Origin: Clostridia bacterium | GTDB lineage: Bacteria; Bacillota; Clostridia; Christensenellales; CAG-138 | NCBI GenBank assembly: GCA_016292635.1 | Contig: JAEDIC010000028.1 | Coordinates: 1-19,168 of the forward strand | Length of the DNA stretch: 19,168 bases | Direction: 5' to 3' | Shown: positions 8,292 through 14,327 of the stretch, piece after piece | Position numbering within the stretch: the first letter of the stretch is position 1 | Layout: each line of letters opens with the position of its first letter | Translations under genes and position numbers: made by a program | The notes under the pieces: model-generated | The model's input: the letters and a program-made list of their open reading frames with translations, nothing else | Databases searched by the model: none | Told to the model about the DNA's origin: nothing

Positions 8292-8885
8292 ATGGCAGAT
8301 TTCGCGGAACTTAAGAGTCAAATTACAGGTTTGGTAACTTCGCTGGAAGAAATAGAGAGAGAAGCTGCAACGCTACAGGATACAAATAAAGTTCTGCAGG
8401 AGATTGCGCAAACCATGAACGGCGTTTGCGGCAGCATGGCAAAGGTCATTAATGAATCCGAAATGGTATATGACTATGTGAATGAAACATCTGCCAAGCA
8501 AACCCTCGATTCCTTCCATAAAGCGGCAGCGCAGTTTAAAAATGTAAGCAGCAATATGGTATTGACTTATGCGAATGAGACCGCTGCTTTAAAGGCACAT
8601 GTGGACGAAAGTATTGCCCAGCTTAATGCAGAGATGCAGAAAAAGATAATTATGAATGAAACATCTGCCAAGCAAACCCTCGATTCCTTCCATGAAGCGG
8701 CAGCGCAGTTTAACAATGTAAGCAGCAATATGGTATTGACTTATGCGAATGAGACCGCTGCTTTAAAGGCACATGTGGACGAAAGTATTGCCCAGCTTAA
8801 CGCAGAAATGCAGAAAAAGATAATTATGCTGGGTGGCGCTGCGATTGCCTGCGCAGTAATAGCAATTGTAATGGCAATAATATAG
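8292..8885 (+). CDS. Small coiled-coil protein with C-terminal membrane anchor and internal duplication
   Basis: 197 residues, no family recognised. The sequence is Ala/Glu/Gln-rich and strongly helical, suggesting a long coiled coil from about residue 10 to 177. It ends in a hydrophobic stretch GGAAIACAVIAIVMAII of about 18 residues with no tail, i.e. a C-terminal membrane anchor that leaves the coil in the cytoplasm. Residues 64-121 are repeated as 122-179 with two substitutions. The gene starts two bases after the helicase stop, and its Shine-Dalgarno (AAGGGAGA) lies in the helicase 3' end, so the genes are almost certainly co-transcribed and translationally coupled. A role as membrane partner or sensor for the helicase-nuclease is inference from this coupling only. 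Confidence 0.85.
   Translation: MADFAELKSQITGLVTSLEEIEREAATLQDTNKVLQEIAQTMNGVCGSMAKVINESEMVYDYVNETSAKQTLDSFHKAAAQFKNVSSNMVLTYANETAALKAHVDESIAQLNAEMQKKIIMNETSAKQTLDSFHEAAAQFNNVSSNMVLTYANETAALKAHVDESIAQLNAEMQKKIIMLGGAAIACAVIAIVMAII
8481..8828 (+). repeat. Two 174-bp in-frame tandem repeats within the coiled-coil gene
   Basis: Copies 8481-8654 and 8655-8828 are each 58 codons and differ at only four positions (two silent; Lys to Glu; Lys to Asn). The near identity, including third positions, means a recent duplication or ongoing homogenisation. Confidence 0.95.
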
Positions 8886-8894
8886 CGAAACATA

Positions 8895-8933
8895 AAAGCT
8901 GCTCTCCATAAGGGAGGGCAGCTTTATTTTTTT
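8895..8933 (+). terminator. Terminator of the helicase / coiled-coil operon
   Basis: AAAGCTGC (8895-8902) pairs with GCAGCTTT (8918-8925), with further CTCC/GGAG pairing inside, followed by a run of T. It begins 9 bases after the stop of the coiled-coil gene. Confidence 0.9.
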
Positions 8934-9005
8934 GAATAGTGAGATCATAAAAATCAAACAAATCAGTCGTTTAAATGCATCAATGGTACTCGGGGTATGC
9001 CTCAC
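8916..9005. repeat. Imperfect flanking repeat, right copy
   Basis: Partner of 4387-4476 at a constant offset of 4529 bp. It shares the terminator arm and the identical 15-bp core CGTTTAAATGCATCA. In the minus-strand frame that is open in the left copy, this copy has stop codons, so it is the more decayed of the two. Confidence 0.6.
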
Positions 9006-9352
9006 GAATAAGCTGCTAAGCTGTGAGATGTTAACGATCATCCATTCTATGCAAGACGTTCCTGCGCCAGTAAGGATATATCACTATTATTTAGAAAACA
9101 GTATACTTGAGTATGAATAACTTAATATGGGTTGCCGATACCATCAAAAAACCACACATAAGAATTGCTAATGCCATGCAACGCCGAAACGCCATCCAAT
9201 TGTTCAGCAACTTGTCAAGAATTAACGGATATGATATAATCAAATTGTCAGCAGAATAGCTGGAGAAAACGAGAATAGCTGTTCATCAGTTGTTCATCAA
9301 ACCCACCAAATAATGCCCTATATTACGGGATATAACTAAATATTATAGCGTT
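9006..9352. other. Non-coding or decayed stretch at the right end of the island
   Basis: No recognisable gene. A plus frame from TTG 8932 to 9120 and a 48-codon frame at 9113-9259 overlap by a few bases, but neither has a convincing ribosome site or family resemblance. No integrase is visible here, so any recombinase of the island would lie at its other end, outside the window. Confidence 0.5.
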
Positions 9353-9381
9353 GAAAAACTCTGAAAACAACAGGGTTTTTT
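9353..9381 (+). terminator. Hairpin terminator before the tRNA fragment
   Basis: AAAACTCTG and CAGGGTTTT pair (one G-T) around AAAACAA, followed by T residues. The sequence TTTTTTGTGTTATA after it (9376-9389) recurs exactly at 9677-9690 after the second copy of the tRNA terminator. Confidence 0.55.
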
Positions 9382-9419
9382 GTGTTATAGGACGGTATTC
9401 TGTTTACCCTTTTGGCCAG

Positions 9420-9477
9420 CTGGAAATCGTGTAGTGCAGGAATGTACTCAAGGGTTCGAATCCCTTTCTCTCCGCCA
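9420..9477 (+). tRNA. 3' part of tRNA-Ser(GGA); island attachment-site remnant
   Basis: Sequence from the anticodon loop CTGGAAA (anticodon GGA at 9422-9424) to CCA (9475-9477). It has the 3' strand of the anticodon stem TCGTG, a serine-type long variable arm (GTGCA 9434-9438 with TGTAC 9443-9447), a perfect T-arm (AAGGG, loop TTCGAAT, CCCTT) and the acceptor strand TCTCTCC plus G. The 5' half is missing: sequence left of 9420 does not form D-arm, acceptor 5' strand or anticodon-stem partner. It cannot be a working tRNA. A tRNA 3' end followed by its native terminator, with the 5' side replaced, is the classical scar of integration at a tRNA gene; the restored full gene should lie at the far left end of the island. 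Confidence 0.85.
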
Positions 9478-9482
9478 AATAT

Positions 9483-9508
9483 AAAAACACCCTTTAGGGT
9501 GTTTTTGT
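9483..9508 (+). terminator. tRNA-Ser terminator, first copy
   Basis: Perfect hairpin AAAAACACCC / GGGTGTTTTT with loop TTTA, five bases after CCA. It is repeated almost exactly at 9658-9684. Confidence 0.85.
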
Positions 9509-9520
9509 ATTTCTGAGATA

Positions 9521-9651
9521 AGAGAGGAAGGGATTCGAAGGGTGCGGCCTGCCTTCGGGCAGGTAAAAAGCCATCCTGTGAATGGCTTTTTAGCACCCCG
9601 GGCTGGCGGCGGCATTGCCCCAATGCCGCCGGGAATTCCTTTCTCTCCGCC
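9521..9651. repeat. Multi-hairpin element with tRNA-Ser-derived inverted ends
   Basis: Ends 9521-9536 and 9633-9648 are inverted repeats (13 of 16 pairs). The left end 9521-9539 matches the reverse complement of the tRNA-Ser 3' end (9455-9473) at 17 of 19 bases; the right end repeats the tRNA 3' end directly. Inside are three strong hairpins: CCTGCC-TTCG-GGCAGG (9548-9563), a perfect 11-bp stem with T-rich arm (9564-9592) and a perfect 10-bp GC stem (9607-9631). Some form of folded mobile repeat or RNA is likely; identity unknown. Confidence 0.6.
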
Positions 9652-9684
9652 AAATATAAAAACACCCTTTAGGGTGTTTTTTGT
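9638..9684. terminator. Second copy of tRNA-Ser 3' end with bidirectional terminator
   Basis: Repeats 9463-9508 (acceptor end, CCA and hairpin) with one extra T. The hairpin AAAAACACCC-TTTA-GGGTGTTTTTT is symmetrical, so on the minus strand it also ends the sdaAB-sdaAA transcript, whose stop is 20 bases away. Confidence 0.8.
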
Positions 9685-9704
9685 GTTATAAACTAATAAA
9701 GCTT

Positions 9705-10595
9705 CTACCCCCGGCTCTGCCGTTCGGTTTCCTTCTGCTCTTCCTTTACGGCTTTACCGAATGGGGTGGCCGCAAGGCCGCCCAGGGCGGTTTCCTTAAA
9801 CCTTAGGGGCATATACCGCCCAACCTCGCCCATTGCCTGTATCACCTGATCCACAGGCACACGGCTCTCTATGCCCGCAAGGGCCATATCCGCGGCGCTT
9901 ACCGCCGTCATGGCGCCCGCCACGTTGCGCTTTACGCAGGGCACCTCCACAAGGCCCGCAACAGGATCGCATATTAGGCCCATAAGGTTTTTCAGCGCCA
10001 TGGCAACGGCATTGCATATCTGCTCCATATCCCCGCCGTAAATCTGCACAAGGGCTCCCGCAGCCATTGCGGCGGCGGTACCTATCTCCGCTTGGCATCC
10101 GCCCGCAGCGCCGGATATGCCGGCATTTCGGGCTATTACCGCACCTATGCCGCTTGCGGTATACAGTGCCTCTATCACCTGGCGCTGGGTCAGCCTTTCC
10201 TCATGCCAGAGGGGCATCAGCACCGCAGGCAGCACGCCGCAGGCGCCCGCCGTGGGAGCCGCCACTATGCGGCGCATACAGGCGTTTGACTCTGCCATGG
10301 ACAGGGCCTCCGCTATCACCCGGCCCACATAGTCCCCCGATATGGATTCCCCCCGGCGGTTGTATATGCGCATCTTAAGGCCGTCGCCCCCGACAAGGCC
10401 GCTTACGGAGCGACGCTCGCCGGTATAGCTGTCCGAGGCTTCCACCATAGCCTTCCATGCTCTGAGCATCTTTGCGATGGAATCCTCCCGGGTATACTCA
10501 TGCTCCTCCATATCGTAAAGGAGAACGGTTTCCCAGAACTCAACGCCCGCTTCCTTTGCCGAGGCACAGATGGCCTCCATGGAATCAATCCTCAT
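9705..10595 (-). CDS. sdaAA: L-serine dehydratase, iron-sulfur-dependent, alpha subunit
   Basis: 296 residues, the usual length. The alpha subunit carries the oxygen-sensitive [4Fe-4S] cluster that turns L-serine into pyruvate and ammonia. Cluster cysteines appear as Cys167, Cys209 and Cys220 (in GGCQAE, LICDPVAG and VEVPC), with the 42- and 11-residue spacings known for this family. TAGACGVLP (115-123) is also typical. The start ATG overlaps the end of the beta subunit gene by 11 bases, so the two are translationally coupled. It acts in the cytoplasm, in serine catabolism feeding pyruvate. The stop is close to the shared bidirectional terminator. The last 15 residues are charged and variable. 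Well supported. Confidence 0.97.
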   Translation of the reverse strand: MRIDSMEAICASAKEAGVEFWETVLLYDMEEHEYTREDSIAKMLRAWKAMVEASDSYTGERRSVSGLVGGDGLKMRIYNRRGESISGDYVGRVIAEALSMAESNACMRRIVAAPTAGACGVLPAVLMPLWHEERLTQRQVIEALYTASGIGAVIARNAGISGAAGGCQAEIGTAAAMAAGALVQIYGGDMEQICNAVAMALKNLMGLICDPVAGLVEVPCVKRNVAGAMTAVSAADMALAGIESRVPVDQVIQAMGEVGRYMPLRFKETALGGLAATPFGKAVKEEQKETERQSRG

Positions 10596-11268
10596 TTTCG
10601 GCCTCCCTGCTCTTGTCGTAATATGTGACCTTTTCTATGCCATGCAGCTCGCTTATCCAGTCTATTATCTTCTGCTCCACGGTTTGGTCCGTTTCTATTA
10701 TCATAAGGGCATCCCCTCCCCGGCGATGGCGGGAAAGGCGCATATTGGCTATATTTATGCGATAATTGGACAGCAAGCGGGATATCTCCGCAATGGTTCC
10801 GAACTCATCCCTGTGATGAACCACAAGGGTATTAAAGCTGCCGTCAAAGGCCACCTCTATGCCGTCCAGCTCGTTCACCATTATGCGGCCTCCGCCTATG
10901 GAAGAAGCCCGCATGGAAAGCTGCCTGCCGGATTCCCCTTTTATCTCCATAACCACGGAGTTTGGATGGGCGTCCACAAGGTCTACTTCACCAAAGGTAT
11001 ATTCAAGGCCCTGCTTTTTTGCCTCCTCAAAGGCAAAGGGTATACGAAGATCCGCCGGGCCCATGCCCAGCAGGCCGGATACCAGCGCCCTGTCTGTGCC
11101 GTGTCCGTGCCCCGTTTCCGCAAAGGAGCCATGGAGCAGAATGTCGGCGTATACCACCCTTTCCCCAAGGAGAGTGCGGGCCATTGCGCCTATGCGCACC
11201 GCCCCTGCGGTATGGGAGCTGGATGGGCCAACCATTATTGGGCCGAGAATATCAAAAATATCCGCCAT
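10585..11268 (-). CDS. sdaAB: L-serine dehydratase, iron-sulfur-dependent, beta subunit
   Basis: 227 residues from ATG at 11268 (MADIFDILGPIMVGPSSSHTAG). An in-frame TTG 21 bases further upstream is possible but the ATG has AAAGGACAGGG before it and matches family starts. The GPSSSHTAG motif (14-22) is the signature of this subunit. The C-terminal 75 residues form an ACT domain (FGTIAEISRLL..), a small-molecule sensing fold. It pairs with the alpha subunit encoded next, overlapping by 11 bases. The promoter at 11321-11349 and a leader hairpin (11287-11309) lie upstream. Confidence 0.96.
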   Translation of the reverse strand: MADIFDILGPIMVGPSSSHTAGAVRIGAMARTLLGERVVYADILLHGSFAETGHGHGTDRALVSGLLGMGPADLRIPFAFEEAKKQGLEYTFGEVDLVDAHPNSVVMEIKGESGRQLSMRASSIGGGRIMVNELDGIEVAFDGSFNTLVVHHRDEFGTIAEISRLLSNYRINIANMRLSRHRRGGDALMIIETDQTVEQKIIDWISELHGIEKVTYYDKSREAENED

Positions 11269-11320
11269 TTTCCCTGTCCTTTCAGCCAAAGGGAAGTGGA
11301 ACCCCTTTGTGTGATATATT

Positions 11321-11349
11321 ATTATACTGCTAATTCGGTTAAAAATCTA
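11321..11349 (-). promoter_or_regulatory. Promoter of sdaAB-sdaAA with leader hairpin
   Basis: Minus strand -10 TATAAT (11321-11326) with weak -35 TAGATT (11344-11349) at 17 bp. The leader of about 46 bases contains a 7-bp hairpin CAAAGGG/CCCTTTG (11287-11309) before the ribosome site. Confidence 0.6.
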
Positions 11350-11382
11350 CAGACATATGCAGCGCCCACCCTGCAAGGCAGC

Positions 11383-11413
11383 AAAAAAGACCGGCAGCTT
11401 TTTTCGCTGCCGG
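11383..11413 (-). terminator. Terminator of the lipoprotein gene
   Basis: Perfect 8-bp stem CCGGCAGC/GCTGCCGG (11391-11398 with 11406-11413), followed on the minus strand by TCTTTTTT. It lies 22 bases after the lipoprotein stop. Confidence 0.9.
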
Positions 11414-11434
11414 CCTTCATGGGCCTTATGTTTC

Positions 11435-11929
11435 TTATTTGCCGCTTTCCACTCCGGCGGCAGGATCATCCGTGCCGTTTGCGCCGGGAGAAGGAGAAGC
11501 CGCCGTTGCCTTGGCGGGGATTATCTTTCCCTCTGCCGTAACGTACACTTCCTCTGTAGTGTTGTCCTCAGGCCGCTCGATGATAACCTTGTACATCTGC
11601 TGATTTTCATAGGTGGCGTAAGAAGCGCTCTTTACGGTGCCTTCAGCGTACTGCTTTTTTACAGCCTCCGTAACCTTCTCGGGCAGCTGGGTCAGCTCAA
11701 CCACTGCGCCTTCAACGAAATTGGTTATAGCTCCACCCACAGAGGGGGACTGCTGCGCATCGGGGCTTACTTCAACCGTGGCATTTCCTCCATCGGGGCT
11801 GGGGCTTGCCATCATCTCGGGAGAGGGGCTGGGGGTAGCTTCAGGCGTTTTTCTGGCGCACCCTGCCGCCATCAGCATCGCCGCGACAACAAACATGGCC
11901 GCAAAGGCCAGGGATACTCTTTTCTTCAT
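11435..11929 (-). CDS. Small PepSY-like lipoprotein
   Basis: 164 residues from ATG 11929. The N-terminus MKKRVSLAFAAMFVVAAML is a signal peptide followed by lipobox MAAGC, so the protein is lipid-anchored outside the membrane. A Pro/Ser-rich linker (TPEATPSPSPE) leads to a domain with TEAVKKQYAEGTV.. YKVIIERPEDNTTEEVYVTAEGKIIPAK, the helix-plus-sheet layout of PepSY-like domains, then another Ser/Pro/Gly-rich tail. A longer start at 11962 would put 11 extra residues before the signal peptide and is less likely; AAGGAGGAA lies 13 bases before the chosen ATG. Function unknown; PepSY domains are often proposed to bind or inhibit peptidases. Confidence 0.85.
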   Translation of the reverse strand: MKKRVSLAFAAMFVVAAMLMAAGCARKTPEATPSPSPEMMASPSPDGGNATVEVSPDAQQSPSVGGAITNFVEGAVVELTQLPEKVTEAVKKQYAEGTVKSASYATYENQQMYKVIIERPEDNTTEEVYVTAEGKIIPAKATAASPSPGANGTDDPAAGVESGK

Positions 11930-11930
11930 G

Positions 11931-11993
11931 CTGTGGATATTTCCTCCTTGATTTTTCCGCATACGCGGTGTTTGAGGTTTAGTATGTCCACAG
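11931..11993 (-). promoter_or_regulatory. Possible folded leader enclosing the lipoprotein ribosome site
   Basis: CTGTGGA and TCCACAG (11931-11937 and 11987-11993) are exact inverted repeats 49 bases apart. Between them lie an inner CCGC-ATAC-GCGG hairpin (11958-11969) and the AAGGAGG site. The transcription start is not known, so the pairing may be accidental. Confidence 0.3.
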
Positions 11994-12156
11994 TTATGGG
12001 GTTTATTCTTTTGCGCCCCATGGTATTCCCGCGATAATATGGAAGAGCTTGATTTTTTTCCATTTTTTAAATGGAAAATATGCTTCGCTCATGCGGCAGC
12101 AGTGATGCTGCCATGGCTGGAAAGCCCTTGAAACACCGGCATTTTATTCAGCCCAT

Positions 12157-12181
12157 AAAGAAAGGGCCGCTGAAGCAGCCC
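12157..12181 (-). terminator. Terminator of the M1-N-like gene
   Basis: On the minus strand GGGCTGC-TTCA-GCGGCCC (one mismatch) is followed by TTTCTTT, 15 bases after the stop of the gene at 12197-12982. The 12038-12156 gap holds nothing else recognisable. Confidence 0.75.
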
Positions 12182-12196
12182 TATGCGCTTTTCTTT

Positions 12197-12982
12197 TTAT
12201 CTCAATGTTATGGTTACACCCTGAGCATTTTCCCCGTAAAAATGTCCCGGCTCTGCCTCGGGTATGCTGGCGGAGGATACTGCCCCCTCCACCATAACGC
12301 TGTATGTGGCGGGAGCGGTGTATGTGAGCTGATCCATAGTTGCGTCTGTCAGCCAGCCGTTTTCATATACCCCGGCGGCAGGCAGTATATACGGAAGCTC
12401 CCGCTTGCCGCTGATGAGTCTGCCGTAGCTGCTCCCGGTAAGATTCACGGTAAATTCCGCATAAATAACGCAGTCTCCGCCCGGCTCTATCTCCAGCGCC
12501 AGAGGCACTTCCAGAATGTCCCCCTCCACGGTATAGTAGGCGCTTATGCCGTTAAGGGAGAGACGCTGCACCGTAACGGTATCCGGGGACAGGGTATTGG
12601 GATACAGGTGCAGGGGTATGGAATATAGGGTATCCGCGGAGTTATTCACATAATGCAGCCTCATGCTGCCGTATATGGTTTGCTGCTCCACGGTAAGCTT
12701 TGCGGTATATATGCTGACGTCCGGCTTGGGTATGGCTGTGGTGGGCTCGGGCGTTGGAGATAGCTCCGGCGTGGCGGCGGGCAAAGGGGCGGTCTCCGTT
12801 GGATACAGCACATTCTGTATCCTTTCCGGCAGCGGCGTTATCTTCAGCAGGAAAAACCAGGCGTATACAAGCCCCATAAGCAGCGCAATTATAAGCAGCC
12901 CATGCCACGGCTTGAAGCCGCCTTTTGCCTGCCTTTTCTCTTTTCTGTTTTCTTTTCTCTCTTTTTTCTCCCGCTGTTCCAT
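12197..12982 (-). CDS. Membrane-anchored protein with M1-peptidase N-terminal-like domain
   Basis: 261 residues. A very basic N-terminus (KKERKENRKEKRQAK) precedes one membrane segment (about residues 25-45, LLIIALLMGLVYAWFFLL) and a Pro/Thr linker, so the rest is outside the cell. The ectodomain, LTVEQQTIYGSMRLHYVN then IPLHLYPNTLS, resembles the beta-sandwich N-terminal domain of M1 (gluzincin) aminopeptidases, but no HExxH zinc site follows and the gene ends in VTITLR before a normal terminator. It is therefore a stand-alone domain or a shortened gene. ATG 12982 is preceded by TGCTATAAT only 6 bases upstream and no Shine-Dalgarno, suggesting a leaderless message. A GTG at 13018 is possible but would place the promoter inside the gene. 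Confidence 0.8.
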   Translation of the reverse strand: MEQREKKERKENRKEKRQAKGGFKPWHGLLIIALLMGLVYAWFFLLKITPLPERIQNVLYPTETAPLPAATPELSPTPEPTTAIPKPDVSIYTAKLTVEQQTIYGSMRLHYVNNSADTLYSIPLHLYPNTLSPDTVTVQRLSLNGISAYYTVEGDILEVPLALEIEPGGDCVIYAEFTVNLTGSSYGRLISGKRELPYILPAAGVYENGWLTDATMDQLTYTAPATYSVMVEGAVSSASIPEAEPGHFYGENAQGVTITLR

Positions 12983-12988
12983 GTTCTT

Positions 12989-12997
12989 ATTATAGCA
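12989..12997 (-). promoter_or_regulatory. Extended -10 element of the M1-N-like gene
   Basis: TGCTATAAT on the minus strand ends 6 bases before ATG 12982. No good -35 is seen, as allowed for extended -10 promoters. Transcription would start at or next to the initiation codon. Confidence 0.55.
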
Positions 12998-13096
12998 TAT
13001 TTTCCGGCATATCCACACGCAATATTCATTTGTTTATAATTTATGACGAAAAAACCCTTTCCCTGTGAAATGGCTGGAAAAATTGCCCCGCCGCCC

Positions 13097-13125
13097 TTGT
13101 ATATCCCGCCCCTGCTGACTATAAT
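13097..13125 (+). promoter_or_regulatory. Promoter of the CobW-family operon
   Basis: -35 TTGTAT (13097-13102), 17-bp spacer, -10 TATAAT (13120-13125). The expected start is near 13132, just before GGAGGAA and the leader ORF. No Zur-like palindrome was found. Confidence 0.65.
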
Positions 13126-13149
13126 ACATTTGTGGAGGAACGGCCTTTT

Positions 13150-13197
13150 ATGGGGTTCTTCCGGAAAATATTACGAAAGAGATGTTATATATCATGA
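13150..13197 (+). CDS. 15-codon leader peptide overlapping the CobW gene
   Basis: The frame encodes MGFFRKILRKRCYIS. It has the best ribosome site of the leader (GGAGGAA, 11 bases before the ATG), and its TGA overlaps the CobW start as ATGA. The CobW start itself lacks a clear Shine-Dalgarno at normal distance, so translation of this short basic peptide may deliver ribosomes to CobW. Seen: signals and overlap. Inferred: coupling or attenuation. Confidence 0.45.
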   Translation: MGFFRKILRKRCYIS

Positions 13198-14324
13198 CGA
13201 AGGTAGATATTTTTTCCGGTTTTCTGGGCGCAGGCAAAACCACCCTTATCAAAAAGCTTATCCCGGAAGCGTTTTCCGGCGAAAAGCTGGTGCTTATAGA
13301 AAACGAATTCGGCGAGATCGGCATTGACGGCGGCTTTCTTGAGGATGCGGGCATTGAGGTTACCGAGATGAACTCCGGCTGCATCTGCTGCAGCCTTGTT
13401 GGCGATTTCGGTCAGGCCCTGAAGAAGGTGCTGGCGGAATACGCCCCCGACCGCATACTTATTGAGCCCTCCGGCGTTGGCAAGCTAAGCGACGTTATCC
13501 GGGCCGTTCAGGACGTGGGTTCGGAGGAGCTGCGGCTGAACAGCTTTACCGCCATTGTGGACGCAAATAAGTGCAAAATGTACATGAAAAACTTTGGCGA
13601 GTTTTTCAATGACCAGATAGAGCACGCCAATTCCATCGTCCTCTCCCGCACCGGCGGCATATCCGAGGACAAGCTCACCGCGACAGTTGCCCTTATCCGC
13701 GAGCACAACCCCTCTGCCACCCTTATTACCACCCCTTGGGAGGAACTGACCGGCGAGCAGATACTTACCGCCATGGAGCGCCGGGATACCCTTGAGGAGG
13801 AGCTGGCTGTCCTTAAGGAAGAAAGCGAGCATCACCATCATCATGAGCACCACCACGAGTGCCAGTGCAGTCACGATCATGAGCACGATCACGAGTGCGA
13901 GTGCGGTCACGATCACGAGCACGATCACGAGTGCCAGTGCGGTCACAATCACGAGCATCACCACGAGTGCGAGTGCGGTCACGATCACGAGCACCACCAC
14001 GAGTGCGAGTGCGGTCACGATCATCACGGGCATCACCACCATCACCACGCCGACGAGGTATTCACCAGCTGGGGCGTGGAGACCGCCAGAACATTCTCCG
14101 CCGAGGATATCTCCGCCGCTTTGGCTGCCCTTGACGACAGCGACAAATACGGCGCAGTGCTTCGGGCAAAGGGCATAGTAAAGGGTAAAAACGCATGGAT
14201 ACATTTTGACTTCGTGCCCGGCGAGATAAACGTTCGTGAAGGCAGCGCCGGCGTTACCGGCAGATTGTGCGTAATAGGCGCAAAGCTTAACGAGGCTGCC
14301 CTCGGAGAGCTTTTCGGGGTATAA
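13194..14324 (+). CDS. CobW/COG0523-family GTPase with His/Cys-rich metal-binding repeats
   Basis: 376 residues. This G3E family contains metal-insertion chaperones, often for zinc. Walker A GFLGAGKTT is at 9-17, ENEFGEIGID at 36-45, the metal-binding GCICC at 62-66, and SGVGKLSD follows. The usual NKxD base-recognition motif appears to read SRTG (in VLSRTGGIS), a departure worth noting. Residues 214 to about 285 are a His-rich insertion with five HEC(E/Q)C(G/S)HxHEHx units. After it comes a CobW C-terminal-type domain (FTSWGVETARTF.. VKGKNAWIHFDFVPGE). Start 13194 is chosen because the sequence from MTKVDIFSGF fits the family; an ATG at 13182 would add four residues. Co-transcribed with the next gene, 3 bases away. 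Exact metal and client are unknown. Confidence 0.93.
   Translation: MTKVDIFSGFLGAGKTTLIKKLIPEAFSGEKLVLIENEFGEIGIDGGFLEDAGIEVTEMNSGCICCSLVGDFGQALKKVLAEYAPDRILIEPSGVGKLSDVIRAVQDVGSEELRLNSFTAIVDANKCKMYMKNFGEFFNDQIEHANSIVLSRTGGISEDKLTATVALIREHNPSATLITTPWEELTGEQILTAMERRDTLEEELAVLKEESEHHHHHEHHHECQCSHDHEHDHECECGHDHEHDHECQCGHNHEHHHECECGHDHEHHHECECGHDHHGHHHHHHADEVFTSWGVETARTFSAEDISAALAALDDSDKYGAVLRAKGIVKGKNAWIHFDFVPGEINVREGSAGVTGRLCVIGAKLNEAALGELFGV
13854..14033 (+). repeat. Five 36-bp tandem units coding the His/Cys-rich metal-binding stretch
   Basis: Each unit encodes 12 residues starting CACGAGTGC (His-Glu-Cys). Units differ by a few bases. The period equals that of many CRISPR repeats, but the copies are contiguous, without spacers, and in frame. 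Confidence 0.95.
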
Positions 14325-14327
14325 GCC

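Noticed and set aside
9113..9259. 48-codon plus-strand frame in the island end
   Set aside because: No ribosome site and no recognisable features; could equally be chance.
9336..9665. 109-codon minus-strand frame containing GGEKGIRTL
   Set aside because: It is the antisense of the tRNA-Ser fragment and terminators; such GIRTL peptides are well-known false gene calls.
9420..11268. Functional link between tRNA-Ser and serine dehydratase genes
   Set aside because: The genes are on opposite strands and share only a bidirectional terminator; adjacency is most likely coincidence.
10570..11541. 323-codon plus-strand frame over the serine dehydratase genes
   Set aside because: Overlaps sdaAB and a terminator; no recognisable protein.
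13854..14033. CRISPR-like 36-bp periodic repeats
   Set aside because: Units are contiguous without spacers and encode an in-frame His/Cys-rich stretch of the CobW protein.
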